A program made the position numbers and the translations under genes. A stretch of 64,000 nt of DNA from Alphaproteobacteria bacterium (GTDB lineage Bacteria; Pseudomonadota; Alphaproteobacteria; Reyranellales; Reyranellaceae), in assembly GCA_017308235.1 (NCBI GenBank), contig JAFKFL010000020.1, forward strand, positions 62,001 through 126,000, given 5' to 3'. A model generated the notes under the pieces. It was given only the letters and a program-made list of their open reading frames with translations. It was not told the DNA's origin and searched no databases. This document shows, in pieces, positions 37,961 through 46,722 of this stretch (position 1 is the first letter of the stretch; each line of letters starts with the position of its first letter).

Positions 37961-38962
37961 ATGACAACATTGACCTTGCCCTCCGCCGACGACGTCCTCG
38001 ACGCCGCACGCACGCTAAAGCCGGTTGCCGTTCGAACGCCGCTGCTGCGCTCGCCCGCTCTCGACCGGCTGACCGGAGCCGAAATTCTTCTTAAATGCGA
38101 GAACCTGCAGCGCTCGGGAGCCTTCAAGTTCAGGGGAGCCTACAACCGGCTCTCTCGCCTTGATCGAACAGAATTCCCCGGCGGCGTCGTGGCCTACTCG
38201 ACTGGAAACCACGGGCAAGCCGTGGCGACTGTCGGGCGGATGCTCGACATCCGGGCCACGATCGTGATGCCGAGCGATGCTCCCGCCAATAAGATTATCA
38301 AGGCTCGGGAGAACGGCGGCGAAGTCGTCCTATACGAGCGCGGCAAACAGTCTCGCGAGGAGATCGCGGCTGAAATCGCCGCTCGCATGCCGGTGTCGGT
38401 AGTGCCGCCGGGCGACGACCGGTTCGTGGTTGCGGGCCAGGGAACGGCTTTTATCGAAGCTGCCGAACAGGCGCGCGGCGAGGTCGACCTTGTCGTAGTG
38501 CCCTGCGGAGGCGGCGGGCTTGCTGCCGGTACCGGCCTCGCGATTGAGGCGGTCAAGTCGCGGGCGGAACTTTGGGCCGCCGAGCCCCAGGACTTTGACG
38601 ACACAAGGCGGTCTCTGGCGAGTGGCAAGAGGGAGGTGAACGCGCGCTTTTCCGGCTCCATCTGCGACGCATTGCTGGCGCAGACCCCCGCGGAGATCCC
38701 ATTCTCATTCAATCGCCGGAAGCTTGCAAAGGTCCTCACCGCATCGGACGAGGATGTTCTCCGCGCCATCCGCTTCGCTTTCGATGAACTTCGCCTGGTC
38801 GTCGAGCCGGGAGGCGCCGTCGCTCTGGCCGCGCTTTTGAACCGATCCGAAGATTTGCGCGGGCGGCGCGTCGTGGTTCTGCTATCGGGCGGCAACGTAG
38901 AGCCGAATGTATTCCGTAGAGCTTTGGATATTGGCGAAAGCCTGCCAGTCCTCACGGAGTAA
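37961..38962 (+). CDS. PLP-dependent serine/threonine dehydratase family protein
   Basis: 333 residues, fold type II. The PLP lysine is K56 in QRSGAFKFRGAYN; the phosphate-binding glycine loop is VVPCGGGGLAAGTG. The short length and lack of a C-terminal regulatory (ACT-like) domain fit catabolic threonine/serine dehydratases, serine racemases and threo-3-hydroxyaspartate dehydratases. Coupled to an acidic-amino-acid importer and near an aspartate dehydrogenase-like gene, 3-hydroxyaspartate dehydratase (product oxaloacetate plus ammonia) is an attractive but unproven assignment. ATG 37961 follows the ATPase stop by one base. Confidence 0.85.
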   Translation: MTTLTLPSADDVLDAARTLKPVAVRTPLLRSPALDRLTGAEILLKCENLQRSGAFKFRGAYNRLSRLDRTEFPGGVVAYSTGNHGQAVATVGRMLDIRATIVMPSDAPANKIIKARENGGEVVLYERGKQSREEIAAEIAARMPVSVVPPGDDRFVVAGQGTAFIEAAEQARGEVDLVVVPCGGGGLAAGTGLAIEAVKSRAELWAAEPQDFDDTRRSLASGKREVNARFSGSICDALLAQTPAEIPFSFNRRKLAKVLTASDEDVLRAIRFAFDELRLVVEPGGAVALAALLNRSEDLRGRRVVVLLSGGNVEPNVFRRALDIGESLPVLTE

Positions 38963-39017
38963 AGTGCTCGACCCGCAATTTCTGATGACTTCTTACAATC
39001 GGAAGATAAGGATTAAA

Positions 39018-40226
39018 ATGTCTCTCCTAGACGACAAGTTCGCAGCCCTTTCGACCGAGAACGCTCCCGGGCAGGAAGTCCGGCAATCGGCCGGCGATTT
39101 CCGCCAGTTGATGATCGGGGAAATGTTGCCCGGTCGTGTGGTTGATTTCTCGCACGGCGACGTGGACGCATTTTCACCACCTCCCGAAGCGATCGAACGC
39201 TTCACGGAGGCTGTGCGGATCGGCGGTCGCCAAGCCTATACCGAGTATCGCGGCTCGGCGGATATCCGCGCGCAACTGGCCGAGAAACTAGGGGCGTTTA
39301 CGGGCGCGCCGATCTCGCCCGATGCGGGCCTCATCATCACGCCGGGAACTCAGGGAGCACTGTTCCTGGCAGTGGCCGCGACGGTCGCCGCCGGCGACAA
39401 GGTCGCCATCGTGCAGCCCGACTATTTCGCCAACCGCAAGCTCGTGCGGTTCTTCGGCGGCCAGGTCATGCCGATCGCGATGAACTATCTCGACAAGTCG
39501 GATGGCGCAGGTCTCGACCTGTCACAGCTGGAGGCAGCATTCGAGGCCGGCGCAAAAGTATTCGTCTTTTCAAATCCGAACAACCCGACCGGAGCCGTCT
39601 ATTCGCCGCTGGAGATCGAACGGATCGCGGCGCTGGCGCAACGATACCAGGCCACGATCGTCGCGGACCAGCTCTATTCCCGCCTTCGGTACGACGACGA
39701 AGCCTATACGCACGTTTGCGCAGGCGTTGACGAGAACCTGTGCCTGACCATCATGGGCCCCTCCAAGACGGAATCGCTCAGCGGCTATCGCCTTGGGGTG
39801 GCATTCGGCGCTCCCGACATCATCGGGCGGATGGAGCAGCTTCAAGCGATCGTGTCGCTTCGCGCGGCCGGCTACAACCAAGCCGTCCTCCGATCGTGGT
39901 TCGATGAGCCTCCTGGCTGGATGGCAACGAGAACGACCGAACACCAGCACATCCGCGACGAGATGCTGGCGATCTTCGCAGCAGCGGGCTTCCCGACACG
40001 ACGTCCGCAGGCCGGGAGCTACATGTTTCCGACCTTGCCGCGCCTGAAAGTCGCAAGCCTCGATTTCGTCCGGCTGTTGCGACACCAGGCAAACGTGATC
40101 GTGACACCCGGCACAGAATTCGGCCCGCATGATCAAAGCATTCGACTGAATTATTCTCAGGATCTCAGAGCTGCGATCGATGCGTCGCACCGGATCGTCG
40201 AGATGGTCGCGCGCTACCGCGCCTAG
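39018..40226 (+). CDS. PLP-dependent aminotransferase, class I/II
   Basis: 402 residues, fold type I. The PLP lysine is about K250 in MGPSKTESLSGYRLG; SNPNNPTGAVYS and the C-terminal arginine region QSIRLNYS are in place. It transfers an amino group between amino and 2-oxo acids; the substrate is unknown. ATG 39018 has AAGGA upstream. It lies 55 bases after the dehydratase in the same operon, so it may act on the imported amino acid or its oxo product. Confidence 0.88.
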   Translation: MSLLDDKFAALSTENAPGQEVRQSAGDFRQLMIGEMLPGRVVDFSHGDVDAFSPPPEAIERFTEAVRIGGRQAYTEYRGSADIRAQLAEKLGAFTGAPISPDAGLIITPGTQGALFLAVAATVAAGDKVAIVQPDYFANRKLVRFFGGQVMPIAMNYLDKSDGAGLDLSQLEAAFEAGAKVFVFSNPNNPTGAVYSPLEIERIAALAQRYQATIVADQLYSRLRYDDEAYTHVCAGVDENLCLTIMGPSKTESLSGYRLGVAFGAPDIIGRMEQLQAIVSLRAAGYNQAVLRSWFDEPPGWMATRTTEHQHIRDEMLAIFAAAGFPTRRPQAGSYMFPTLPRLKVASLDFVRLLRHQANVIVTPGTEFGPHDQSIRLNYSQDLRAAIDASHRIVEMVARYRA

Positions 40227-40297
40227 AGCCGGGCGTGAAGTGAACTAGCACACAACTAACAGAAAAACTCCAGATCAGTCTTTAAGGGGATGAAACT

Positions 40298-41593
40298 ATG
40301 ACCAACAATGTGGTCACCGGCGTTCCATCAGAGAACACAAGTAGCGCTGCGAAGCGTAAAATCATTATCGCTACAGCACTCGGAAACGGGATGGAGTGGT
40401 ACGATTTCGCTCTTTACGGCTACTTGGCGACATATCTAGCCGCCAATTTTTTCCCGAGCGCAACGCCGATTAGTGGCTTCCTCAACGTGATGCTCGTCTT
40501 CGGCATCGCGTTTGTCTTCCGCCCCTTGGGAGGCTGGGTGCTTGGGCCTATTGGTGATCGCAAGGGGCGTCAATATGCCCTGATCCTCACGATCGCGATT
40601 ATGGCTACGTCCACGTTCTGCGTGGGCTTGCTACCCAGCCAGGCAAGCATCGGGATCGCGGCTCCCATCCTGCTCGTAACAATGCGGTGCATTCAGGGAT
40701 TTTCCGCCGGCGGCGAGCAGGGCCCGGCGATCACCTATTTGGCCGAGCATGCCCCCGAAGGCCGGCGTGGCTTTTTCGCTAGCTTCATCCAGAGCTCGAG
40801 CATTGCCGGCTTTCTCACAGCGGCGGCAACCGTCACGATCCTGACATCCGTCTTAAGCGACGCCCAAATGAAGGATTGGGGCTGGAGAATTCCTTTCCTC
40901 CTGGCCCTGCCACTCGGCCTAGTCGGGCTCTATATCCGCTACAACCTAAACGAGACACCCGAATTCGAGCGGTTGAAGTCAAAGGGTGACATCACCGATC
41001 GGCCCATTGCCGAGGCCTTTGAGAGAGATTTGCGTCCGATGGTACGCGTGGCAGGCATCGTCGCCCTGCAGAGCGCCGGCTACTATACCGTCTTTGCCTA
41101 TTTCCCCGGACATCTCCAGCGCATGGGCTTTACGCCCTCGCAGGGAACTTCCGCCGCGATGTACTCGCTCGCGCTCGCCATGGTGCTTGTGCCGGCATTC
41201 GGACATTTGTCCGACCGCGTCGGCCGAAAGCCGGTTCTGCTGTCGGCGGCGCTGGCCCTGCTGATTCTGACAATCCCGGTCTTCGCGATTTTGGGCCAGC
41301 TCAGCTTTCTGGGTGTTGTTGTTTGCCAACTGATCCTCACGACTGCAGTGGCCGCCTATAACGGCGTGGTCAATTCTGCTTACGCTGAAAGCCTGGACGC
41401 TCGTACACGGTCCGGTGCCCTGTCCATCGGCTTCAACATGGGCGCACTCATTTTCGGCGCTCCGGCGCTGTACGTGATGACGCTTCTGAACACCTCGATC
41501 TCTGCCCCATGGGCGCCCGGGGTGTATGTCGCCGTCACGGCAGCAATCAGCCTTGTCGCGGTCGCCACTTTGGCGAGCCGAAAGGAAGCTTAG
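40298..41593 (+). CDS. MFS transporter, metabolite:H+ symporter family
   Basis: 431 residues with about 12 hydrophobic segments. IATALGNGMEWYDFALYGYLATYLAANFFP and RPLGGWVLGPIGDRKGRQYAL are signatures of the metabolite:H+ symporter family (ShiA/ProP/KgtP relatives), which move organic acids, betaines or shikimate. RGFFASFIQSSSIAGFL follows the family pattern. It probably imports a substrate or exports a product of this operon. Confidence 0.88.
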   Translation: MTNNVVTGVPSENTSSAAKRKIIIATALGNGMEWYDFALYGYLATYLAANFFPSATPISGFLNVMLVFGIAFVFRPLGGWVLGPIGDRKGRQYALILTIAIMATSTFCVGLLPSQASIGIAAPILLVTMRCIQGFSAGGEQGPAITYLAEHAPEGRRGFFASFIQSSSIAGFLTAAATVTILTSVLSDAQMKDWGWRIPFLLALPLGLVGLYIRYNLNETPEFERLKSKGDITDRPIAEAFERDLRPMVRVAGIVALQSAGYYTVFAYFPGHLQRMGFTPSQGTSAAMYSLALAMVLVPAFGHLSDRVGRKPVLLSAALALLILTIPVFAILGQLSFLGVVVCQLILTTAVAAYNGVVNSAYAESLDARTRSGALSIGFNMGALIFGAPALYVMTLLNTSISAPWAPGVYVAVTAAISLVAVATLASRKEA

Positions 41594-41717
41594 GCGAGGC
41601 AAGGCCGTGCGCGCCTCGTCGAAAGGCGCGGACGATCACCGAGTACGTGGTCACGATCAGACCGGAATGCTGCGTGTTGCGGCGTGATCACTAATACGCC
41701 GTTGAAAGGATTGGACG

Positions 41718-42377
41718 ATGAAAATTTACACGAAACTTTTCCCGGACCTCCCTCCCGTCAAGCTCGACAGGTCCAAGGCCGCGCTGGTGATCATCGACAT
41801 GCAGAAGCTCGATGCGCATCCTGATTTCGGCTGGGGCCGGCAGCTGAAGGAGAACGGCACGTTCGACGGTGCCAGGTGGTTCTTCGATAATTTGCGGGAA
41901 GAAGTCATTCCGAACCTTCAGAAGTTGCTGAGCAGCTTTCGAGCCGCGGCAGCACCAGTCATTCACGTCAGGATCATTCACCGGGGAGCAGCAGGGCAGG
42001 ACCGGACCGCCCACCACAAGCGTTGGGACATCCTTTGTGATCCGAATACGCCCGAGGCCGACTTCTTGGACGAGGTAAAGCCCGAGACCGGTGAGTATAT
42101 TTTCGAGAAGGTTGGAACCAGTCCCTTCAACAGTACCGGAATTGACCAGACCCTTCGCAATCTCGGGGTCGAGCAGCTCATCGTCTGCGGCGTCAACACG
42201 ACCAGTTGCGTGTACCTGACCGTGCGAGACGCAATCGATCGCGGTTATGCCACGTTCGTCGTTCCCGACGCGTCATCCGCCCTTGCGGGCAAGGACGAAC
42301 ACGAGGCTGCGCTATCACGCCTGGTCGCAGCCGCTGCGATCCCCCTAAGCACAGACGACATCATCCGAGGCGGATAA
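41718..42377 (+). CDS. Isochorismatase-fold cysteine hydrolase
   Basis: 219 residues with the complete Asp-Lys-Cys triad of the cysteine hydrolase family: D27 in LVIIDMQ, K131 in FEKVGTSPF and C164 in VNTTSCVYLT. The preceding cis-peptide region VCGVNTTS is typical. Members cleave amides such as N-carbamoylsarcosine, maleamate, nicotinamide and ureidoacrylate. With the amidase at 30.7 kb the island has two unrelated amide hydrolases, pointing to an amide- or carbamoyl-containing substrate. It lies 124 bases after the MFS gene. Confidence 0.87.
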   Translation: MKIYTKLFPDLPPVKLDRSKAALVIIDMQKLDAHPDFGWGRQLKENGTFDGARWFFDNLREEVIPNLQKLLSSFRAAAAPVIHVRIIHRGAAGQDRTAHHKRWDILCDPNTPEADFLDEVKPETGEYIFEKVGTSPFNSTGIDQTLRNLGVEQLIVCGVNTTSCVYLTVRDAIDRGYATFVVPDASSALAGKDEHEAALSRLVAAAAIPLSTDDIIRGG

Positions 42378-42409
42378 GCGTGCGGATTGGTTGATCTCGT
42401 TCCCGCCAG

Positions 42410-42443
42410 ATTAGAGCGTAACAAATAAGAGTTGCGCTCTAAT
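42410..42443. other. Inverted repeat between the hydrolase and luxR-type genes
   Basis: ATTAGAGCG and CGCTCTAAT are exact reverse complements, 9 bp each, with a 16-base AT-rich loop. A short T-run (ATATTTTAG) follows. It could end the catabolic transcript or serve as an operator for the LuxR-type gene, which starts about 145 bases later; the sequence does not decide. Confidence 0.45.
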
Positions 42444-42588
42444 ATTTTAGAACTTCTGCTTCAATCTGAAAACAACACTGCATAGAATATATTAATACAT
42501 ACTACATAAAGTAAGCTGCTTCGAATTCCAACTAATAAGCTCAGCGCGCGCTCGTCGTCGCTATCCACAACTACCGCCTTTTTTGAAC

Positions 42589-43323
42589 ATGCCTGATAAC
42601 ATTCCCTTGGAGAAGACTTGGAACTTCATGCATGCGATGCGTGCCGCGGCCGACAATCAGGACGTCGCGGCCGCGTTACTCGGCATTTGCTCTGCATTTG
42701 GCGTCTCAGCCATTTTCGGAGGAATCGTTCCTAGCCGGACGCTTCCCCCGAGGGCTATCGCTTCCAGGATCCTCATTCAGGAAATGCCTCCCGGCTGGGT
42801 GGAGCGCTATAACTCACGCGGTTATGTCTATCGCGATCCCATCGTCGATCGTCTGCAGAGTGAACGTTCGCCTTTTTCATGGCGCGACGCCTACGCCTGG
42901 GCAGCATCCTCGGCGGATGTCAGGCTCATCAAAGGAGAAGCAAGGGAGTTCCACCTAAATGATGGATATGTCGTGCCGATCACGCTTCTCGATGGAAGCC
43001 TGGCAGCGATCTCATTTGGTGGTGACCATATCGATCTCAGCCCTGACGACCAATCAATCCTTGGCTTCGCAGCGAGCTACGCGCTTGGGACTTTGCTGCA
43101 GCATCGGTTCAGCGCCAGGCGAGCGCGCCGACGGGTGTCTGCCCGCGAATATGATTGTCTTCTATGGGCCGCCGAGGGAAAGACCGACTGGGAAATCTCG
43201 GTCATCCTCGGAGTTTCCAAATCGACGGTGACCAAGCACATCCTCTCCGCCCGGGAAAAGCTCGGCGCCGTGACCAAGTCGCATGCCATTGCGATCGCGC
43301 TGCGCGAACGAATCCTTCGGTAG
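42589..43323 (+). CDS. LuxR-family regulator with acyl-homoserine-lactone-type binding domain
   Basis: 244 residues. The N-terminal domain has W70, Y74, D83, P84 and W98, with exactly the spacing of TraR W57-Y61-D70-P71-W85, the residues that hold the signal. The C-terminal LuxR helix-turn-helix is RVSAREYDCLLWAAEGKTDWEISVILGVSKSTVTKHI. ATG 42589 is preferred to TTG 42583. No luxI-type synthase is in the window. It converges on the relaxase gene (six bases apart), so control of conjugation by cell density, as in TraR systems, is a reasonable inference. Confidence 0.87.
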   Translation: MPDNIPLEKTWNFMHAMRAAADNQDVAAALLGICSAFGVSAIFGGIVPSRTLPPRAIASRILIQEMPPGWVERYNSRGYVYRDPIVDRLQSERSPFSWRDAYAWAASSADVRLIKGEAREFHLNDGYVVPITLLDGSLAAISFGGDHIDLSPDDQSILGFAASYALGTLLQHRFSARRARRRVSAREYDCLLWAAEGKTDWEISVILGVSKSTVTKHILSAREKLGAVTKSHAIAIALRERILR

Positions 43324-43328
43324 ACCGA

Positions 43329-45647
43329 TCAGTAGCGTCCGCCGCCTCTCGGACCCATTCTTTGGCCCTTCTGGGCCTCGAGACGATCGCTAGCCTCAAT
43401 CTCGCGGATGACGCGTTCCTGCTCGGCCCGCAATTGTACGAGCGCATCGGTTTTCACCAGCGTCGGCGAGAGCCGATCTCCCGGGTGCAGAGCAAGCGTG
43501 CGGGCCGCTTCCGTCGCGGCTCTGGCCTCACGGGCTTCCTGCGCAGCGGAGCGCTCCGCCCCTGTCACGATCTCCCTTTTGGCTGCGAGGTCGCGCTGGG
43601 ACGCTGGATCCAGCCCAGCGGCTGCCTCGTCCCTCCTCCCGACTTCGACCGCACGATCTGCCTGCCTGGTCGCCAATTGCGCTTCTCGCTCCTCCTTGGC
43701 CCGAACGCTGTTCGCGCGCTCGATCAACCGGTCGGCATTGGCGCCGACAATGGCCTCGACCTCCGCGCGCGTCATCCGCTCCACGCCACGTTCGGCGACA
43801 CGCTGCAGATCGAGCCGATTGGCCAAGGTCTCCAGATAGCGCGACGACGATTCACGGAACTCCTGTTTCGTTGCCCCTTCAAGCAGGTCACTCGTTCGCG
43901 ACACCGCTTCGTTCATGAGGCGTAGATCCTTCGCCATCTGCTCGGCTGTCACAGCCATCTCGGATCCCTCCTTCGTCAAATGCCCCACGCGCTGCGCGAT
44001 CGTGCTGAGGATGCCGCCGACCAGGCGAGCTAGAGTCAATCGCACGAGCATATCTTCCGCCACCCTGCTGCCTGGCCGTTCACGGAGAACTGACCGCCAG
44101 CTGTCGATGCTTTCAGTCACCACGCGCTGATCCGCCTCTGACACCGCCATCCTGATCGGATTTGCCCGCGCTACCGCGATACGACGGCGCGCGTTGTCGA
44201 TCATCGCCTGGTTTGCAGGATCCAAGGCATAGGCACGATCGCGCGCCGCACGCTCGGGCCGCGGCCGATCCGAGACCTCGACGATCGCCTTGTCCTTCGG
44301 CCCATAGCTTTGCGACGAGGCGCGCTCGCGCGCTCCGGTCGCCACGATCTTCAGCCCCTCGGCCCGGGCGTGCTCGGCATAGGCCTGGCGCCATTCCCGG
44401 AAGGTATCACGGCTCGGATGCAGCTTCTGGCCGGCTTCGCTCTTCACCGTGATGACGGCATGAACATGGAGATGACCGTCGGCCTCCTTGTCCGTGTGGA
44501 GACCGAACATGAACTTGTGATCGGCGAAGCGGTCGTGCAGGAAAGACCGGGCGGCCCGGCGTAGCGCCTCGACATCGGTGCCGGCTTTTGCCGAAACGAT
44601 CAGGTGCATGGTGTCACGCGTGGATTGCGAGCGCAGCGACGGTCCCCAGTCGCGCGCAACCTTACGGACATCGGCGGCATTGGTGAGCGAGTTGGCCTGA
44701 TCATCGACGACCAATCCCTTCGCTACCAGGCGATCCAGGTGACGGGCGACTGAATCGCGGCCATGTCCGGTCGCAACCAGCGTGACGCCGATCCGATCCG
44801 CCGGCACGCCAGTCGCGGTACCGATCCGGCCTGTGATCGCGCTCTCCGAGGCTCGATCGAACTGCCGGCGCTCCGTTCCTCGCGAATCCGCGTCTGCAAC
44901 CCGAGACCGGAATCGTTCTTTCGCGGGTCCTGCCATCACGACGACAACGAGCGCCTCCAGCATCCCTTCGGAGGTGGTATCGAGCCTGTAGGCGTGTCGA
45001 TGGCCTCTGAAGGCCGCCTCGATCGCCTGTTCGAAGATCGTATTGCCGTCGGGGCTGTCGGCGACATTGGGGATCGCCAGTCGGACCGTGCCGACATCCT
45101 GGCTCTCGGCCCGTTTCGAGAAGCCCGCCGACCAGGCTTTGATCTCCTCCGCGACGGCCTCGCGATCGGGCAACATGCGTCCGTCATGGGTTTCGAGCGG
45201 AACATCTTCGCGCAGGACATATTGGCCGGTCGCCGTCGCCCGGGTCACACCGCTCGCATAGGATACCACCTTGATGACCGCGGGCTGATAGCCACTGGCC
45301 AGCATCCGTGCCCTGGCGAGAGCATGGTTCTGGCCGAGACTGCCAGCGATCGGTGCTGCTGTTCCCGCTCCCTGAACTGCGGTCGGCCCGCGCCCTCGGC
45401 CTTTCGGGCCCGGCGGCAATCCGCGCTGGCGCTCCGCATCCTGTCCGCCCGTGATCGTCTTTCCCCGGATCGCTTCGTGAGTGCCGGGTGCTCCGGGCTC
45501 GATCACCGGCAGCGCTCGGCCGCGCCGGAGCTCATCCTCGAAGACGGTAGCCCGAGGCCGGCGCCGATCCGCGCGCGCTTGCGCGATGCCGTCCCGTGCC
45601 GCGGTGGCCCGCTCTGCCCACCAGGCGATATGATCGGATCGGTTCAT
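43329..45647 (-). CDS. Relaxase / mobilization nuclease
   Basis: 772 residues. The metal-binding histidine motif of HUH relaxases is HLHVH at 392-396 inside HTDKEADGHLHVHAVI, preceded by DTMHLIVSAKAGTDVEALRRAARSFLHDRF. The C-terminal third is charged and helical. It would nick oriT and pilot the DNA strand to the recipient. The layout (MobC before relaxase, ATGA overlap) and the candidate nick site suggest a MOBP-type enzyme. The catalytic tyrosine was not assigned; YQP and SYASGV near residues 118-132 are candidates. Confidence 0.87.
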   Translation of the reverse strand: MNRSDHIAWWAERATAARDGIAQARADRRRPRATVFEDELRRGRALPVIEPGAPGTHEAIRGKTITGGQDAERQRGLPPGPKGRGRGPTAVQGAGTAAPIAGSLGQNHALARARMLASGYQPAVIKVVSYASGVTRATATGQYVLREDVPLETHDGRMLPDREAVAEEIKAWSAGFSKRAESQDVGTVRLAIPNVADSPDGNTIFEQAIEAAFRGHRHAYRLDTTSEGMLEALVVVVMAGPAKERFRSRVADADSRGTERRQFDRASESAITGRIGTATGVPADRIGVTLVATGHGRDSVARHLDRLVAKGLVVDDQANSLTNAADVRKVARDWGPSLRSQSTRDTMHLIVSAKAGTDVEALRRAARSFLHDRFADHKFMFGLHTDKEADGHLHVHAVITVKSEAGQKLHPSRDTFREWRQAYAEHARAEGLKIVATGARERASSQSYGPKDKAIVEVSDRPRPERAARDRAYALDPANQAMIDNARRRIAVARANPIRMAVSEADQRVVTESIDSWRSVLRERPGSRVAEDMLVRLTLARLVGGILSTIAQRVGHLTKEGSEMAVTAEQMAKDLRLMNEAVSRTSDLLEGATKQEFRESSSRYLETLANRLDLQRVAERGVERMTRAEVEAIVGANADRLIERANSVRAKEEREAQLATRQADRAVEVGRRDEAAAGLDPASQRDLAAKREIVTGAERSAAQEAREARAATEAARTLALHPGDRLSPTLVKTDALVQLRAEQERVIREIEASDRLEAQKGQRMGPRGGGRY

Positions 45648-46063
45648 GACGTTTCGCGCTGCGGCGCAAGCTGAAGGCCCGCCTCGCGCCGTAGCTTCGA
45701 GCCATAGGCGATCGTGATCTCCGTGAGTTCGTCATTGATCGCTGAGACGGCATCGTGGAGCCCTTGCCAAACCGGCTCGGTGTCATCCAGCCCAATGGCC
45801 TGCCCGGAACGAACCGCACGCAGCAGTTGCGCCAGGTTCCGGCCGACCATCCGAACCTGACTCGCCAGCAGGACCACCGCTTCGGTGTTCTCGGCCGAGA
45901 GCGCCGGCCCCGCTTGCACCGAGGCGCGGATCAACCGGCGCACCACCTCCGCCTTCGGCAGACCGAAGAGCACGACCGCCTCGTGCAGCCGTTGCTCGTC
46001 AGCCGCGGAGAGCTCGGTCCGCAGCCGTGGTTTGCGTCGCGGAACGGCAGCGGACCGAACCAT
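45644..46063 (-). CDS. MobC-like relaxosome accessory protein
   Basis: 139 residues. The N-terminal part RTELSAADEQRLHEAVVLFGLPKAEVVRRLIRASVQAG fits a ribbon-helix-helix DNA-binding domain, and VRMVGRNLAQLLRAVRSG resembles the conserved MobC segment (N-NQIAR-N). It overlaps the relaxase start by four bases. MobC-type proteins help the relaxase melt oriT. ATG 46063 has AAAAGGA just upstream; the longer open frame would run through the oriT candidate. Confidence 0.83.
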   Translation of the reverse strand: MVRSAAVPRRKPRLRTELSAADEQRLHEAVVLFGLPKAEVVRRLIRASVQAGPALSAENTEAVVLLASQVRMVGRNLAQLLRAVRSGQAIGLDDTEPVWQGLHDAVSAINDELTEITIAYGSKLRREAGLQLAPQRETS

Positions 46064-46177
46064 CGTCCTTTTCCTTTCCGGCCGAATAGCGGGTCGCAAG
46101 ATCCGCCGGGAACCCCGACATCGCCGGATGCCGGCACCGGGCGCCTCGGCGCTCCCCGGCTGCGTACCGCAGCCGTT

Positions 46178-46208
46178 ACCGGTTGTGGCCCACAAACCGG
46201 TATCTTGT
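46178..46208 (+). other. Candidate origin of transfer (oriT) with nick site
   Basis: ACCGGTTGTGG (46178-46188) and CCACAAACCGGT (46190-46201) form an inverted repeat with one extra base. It is followed directly by TATCTTG-T (46201-46208), which fits the YATCYTG nick consensus of P-type relaxases, with the nick expected after G46207. The inverted-repeat-then-nick order and the place 115 bases upstream of mobC match known MOBP origins. Experimental proof is lacking. Confidence 0.62.
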
Positions 46209-46215
46209 CAAGTAA

Positions 46216-46233
46216 CATCTATTATAGTAGATG
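46216..46233. promoter_or_regulatory. Palindromic operator near oriT
   Basis: CATCTATTATAGTAGATG is self-complementary at 16 of 18 positions. The core TCTATTAT recurs upstream of parA (46671) and of the XRE gene (47939). It is eight bases past the nick site and upstream of mobC. Confidence 0.5.
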
Positions 46234-46238
46234 CTTCA

Positions 46239-46397
46239 TCAGAAGGTGAGTGCTGGCTCGAGGGCGGTCACCACTCCGTCGGCTTGCCCGGCGGCGAAGC
46301 CGGTCCAGATATCACACGCGCCGCGTTCGCAATGACCGCAATATCCCTTCAACGCAGGTCGTCGGTACGGCTTTTCCGCAACGCCACAATATGACAT
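46239..46397 (-). CDS. Possible small Cys-containing protein
   Basis: A 52-codon frame starting MSYCGVAEKPYRRPALKGYCGHCERGACDIW. Four cysteines, three of them within 8 residues, could bind a metal. It has no clear ribosome site and I do not recognise it, so this may be chance. It lies in the otherwise gene-free 46064-46722 region between the divergent mobC and parA genes. Confidence 0.22.
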   Translation of the reverse strand: MSYCGVAEKPYRRPALKGYCGHCERGACDIWTGFAAGQADGVVTALEPALTF

Positions 46398-46722
46398 TCC
46401 GGTTATCACAGGATTCGAGATTGCCTCGTTATCATCCTGACATGTTGACCCAATGCGGTTCTGTGTTACCGCGGCCATACTGCAAGACCGCGCCGCCTTG
46501 TTCGTGAAATGCGGTATTTCGGCAATGCGGTGAAGCTGTCCGACGGTAACCAGATATCGCCGATCTGGGGCAATGCACCATTGCGGCGATCACCCGTGAC
46601 CGCATTGACGCACTGCATTTATCCCGAAACAGCGGGCCTCGGGTTTGCTGCGATATCGTATTGTCTAATATCTATTATAACATACACTGCGCGGCGAACT
46701 CGTGATAGCGTGAGGAATACCG
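46398..46722. other. parA upstream region with repeated TCTATTAT motif
   Basis: Lower in G+C than its surroundings and without a supported gene. TAATATCTATTATAACATA at about 46667-46684 carries the shared TCTATTAT core, 40 bases before the parA start, and is the likely operator/promoter. Confidence 0.45.

Noticed and set aside
30695-42377. The beta-hydroxyaspartate cycle (BhcA-BhcD) as the pathway
   Set aside because: A dehydratase-family gene is present, but there is no beta-hydroxyaspartate aldolase and no ornithine-cyclodeaminase-type iminosuccinate reductase, and the regulator is GntR rather than the IclR-type BhcR.
30695-42377. Ectoine degradation cluster
   Set aside because: The hallmark ectoine hydrolase (M24 peptidase-like), deacetylase and cyclodeaminase genes are missing.
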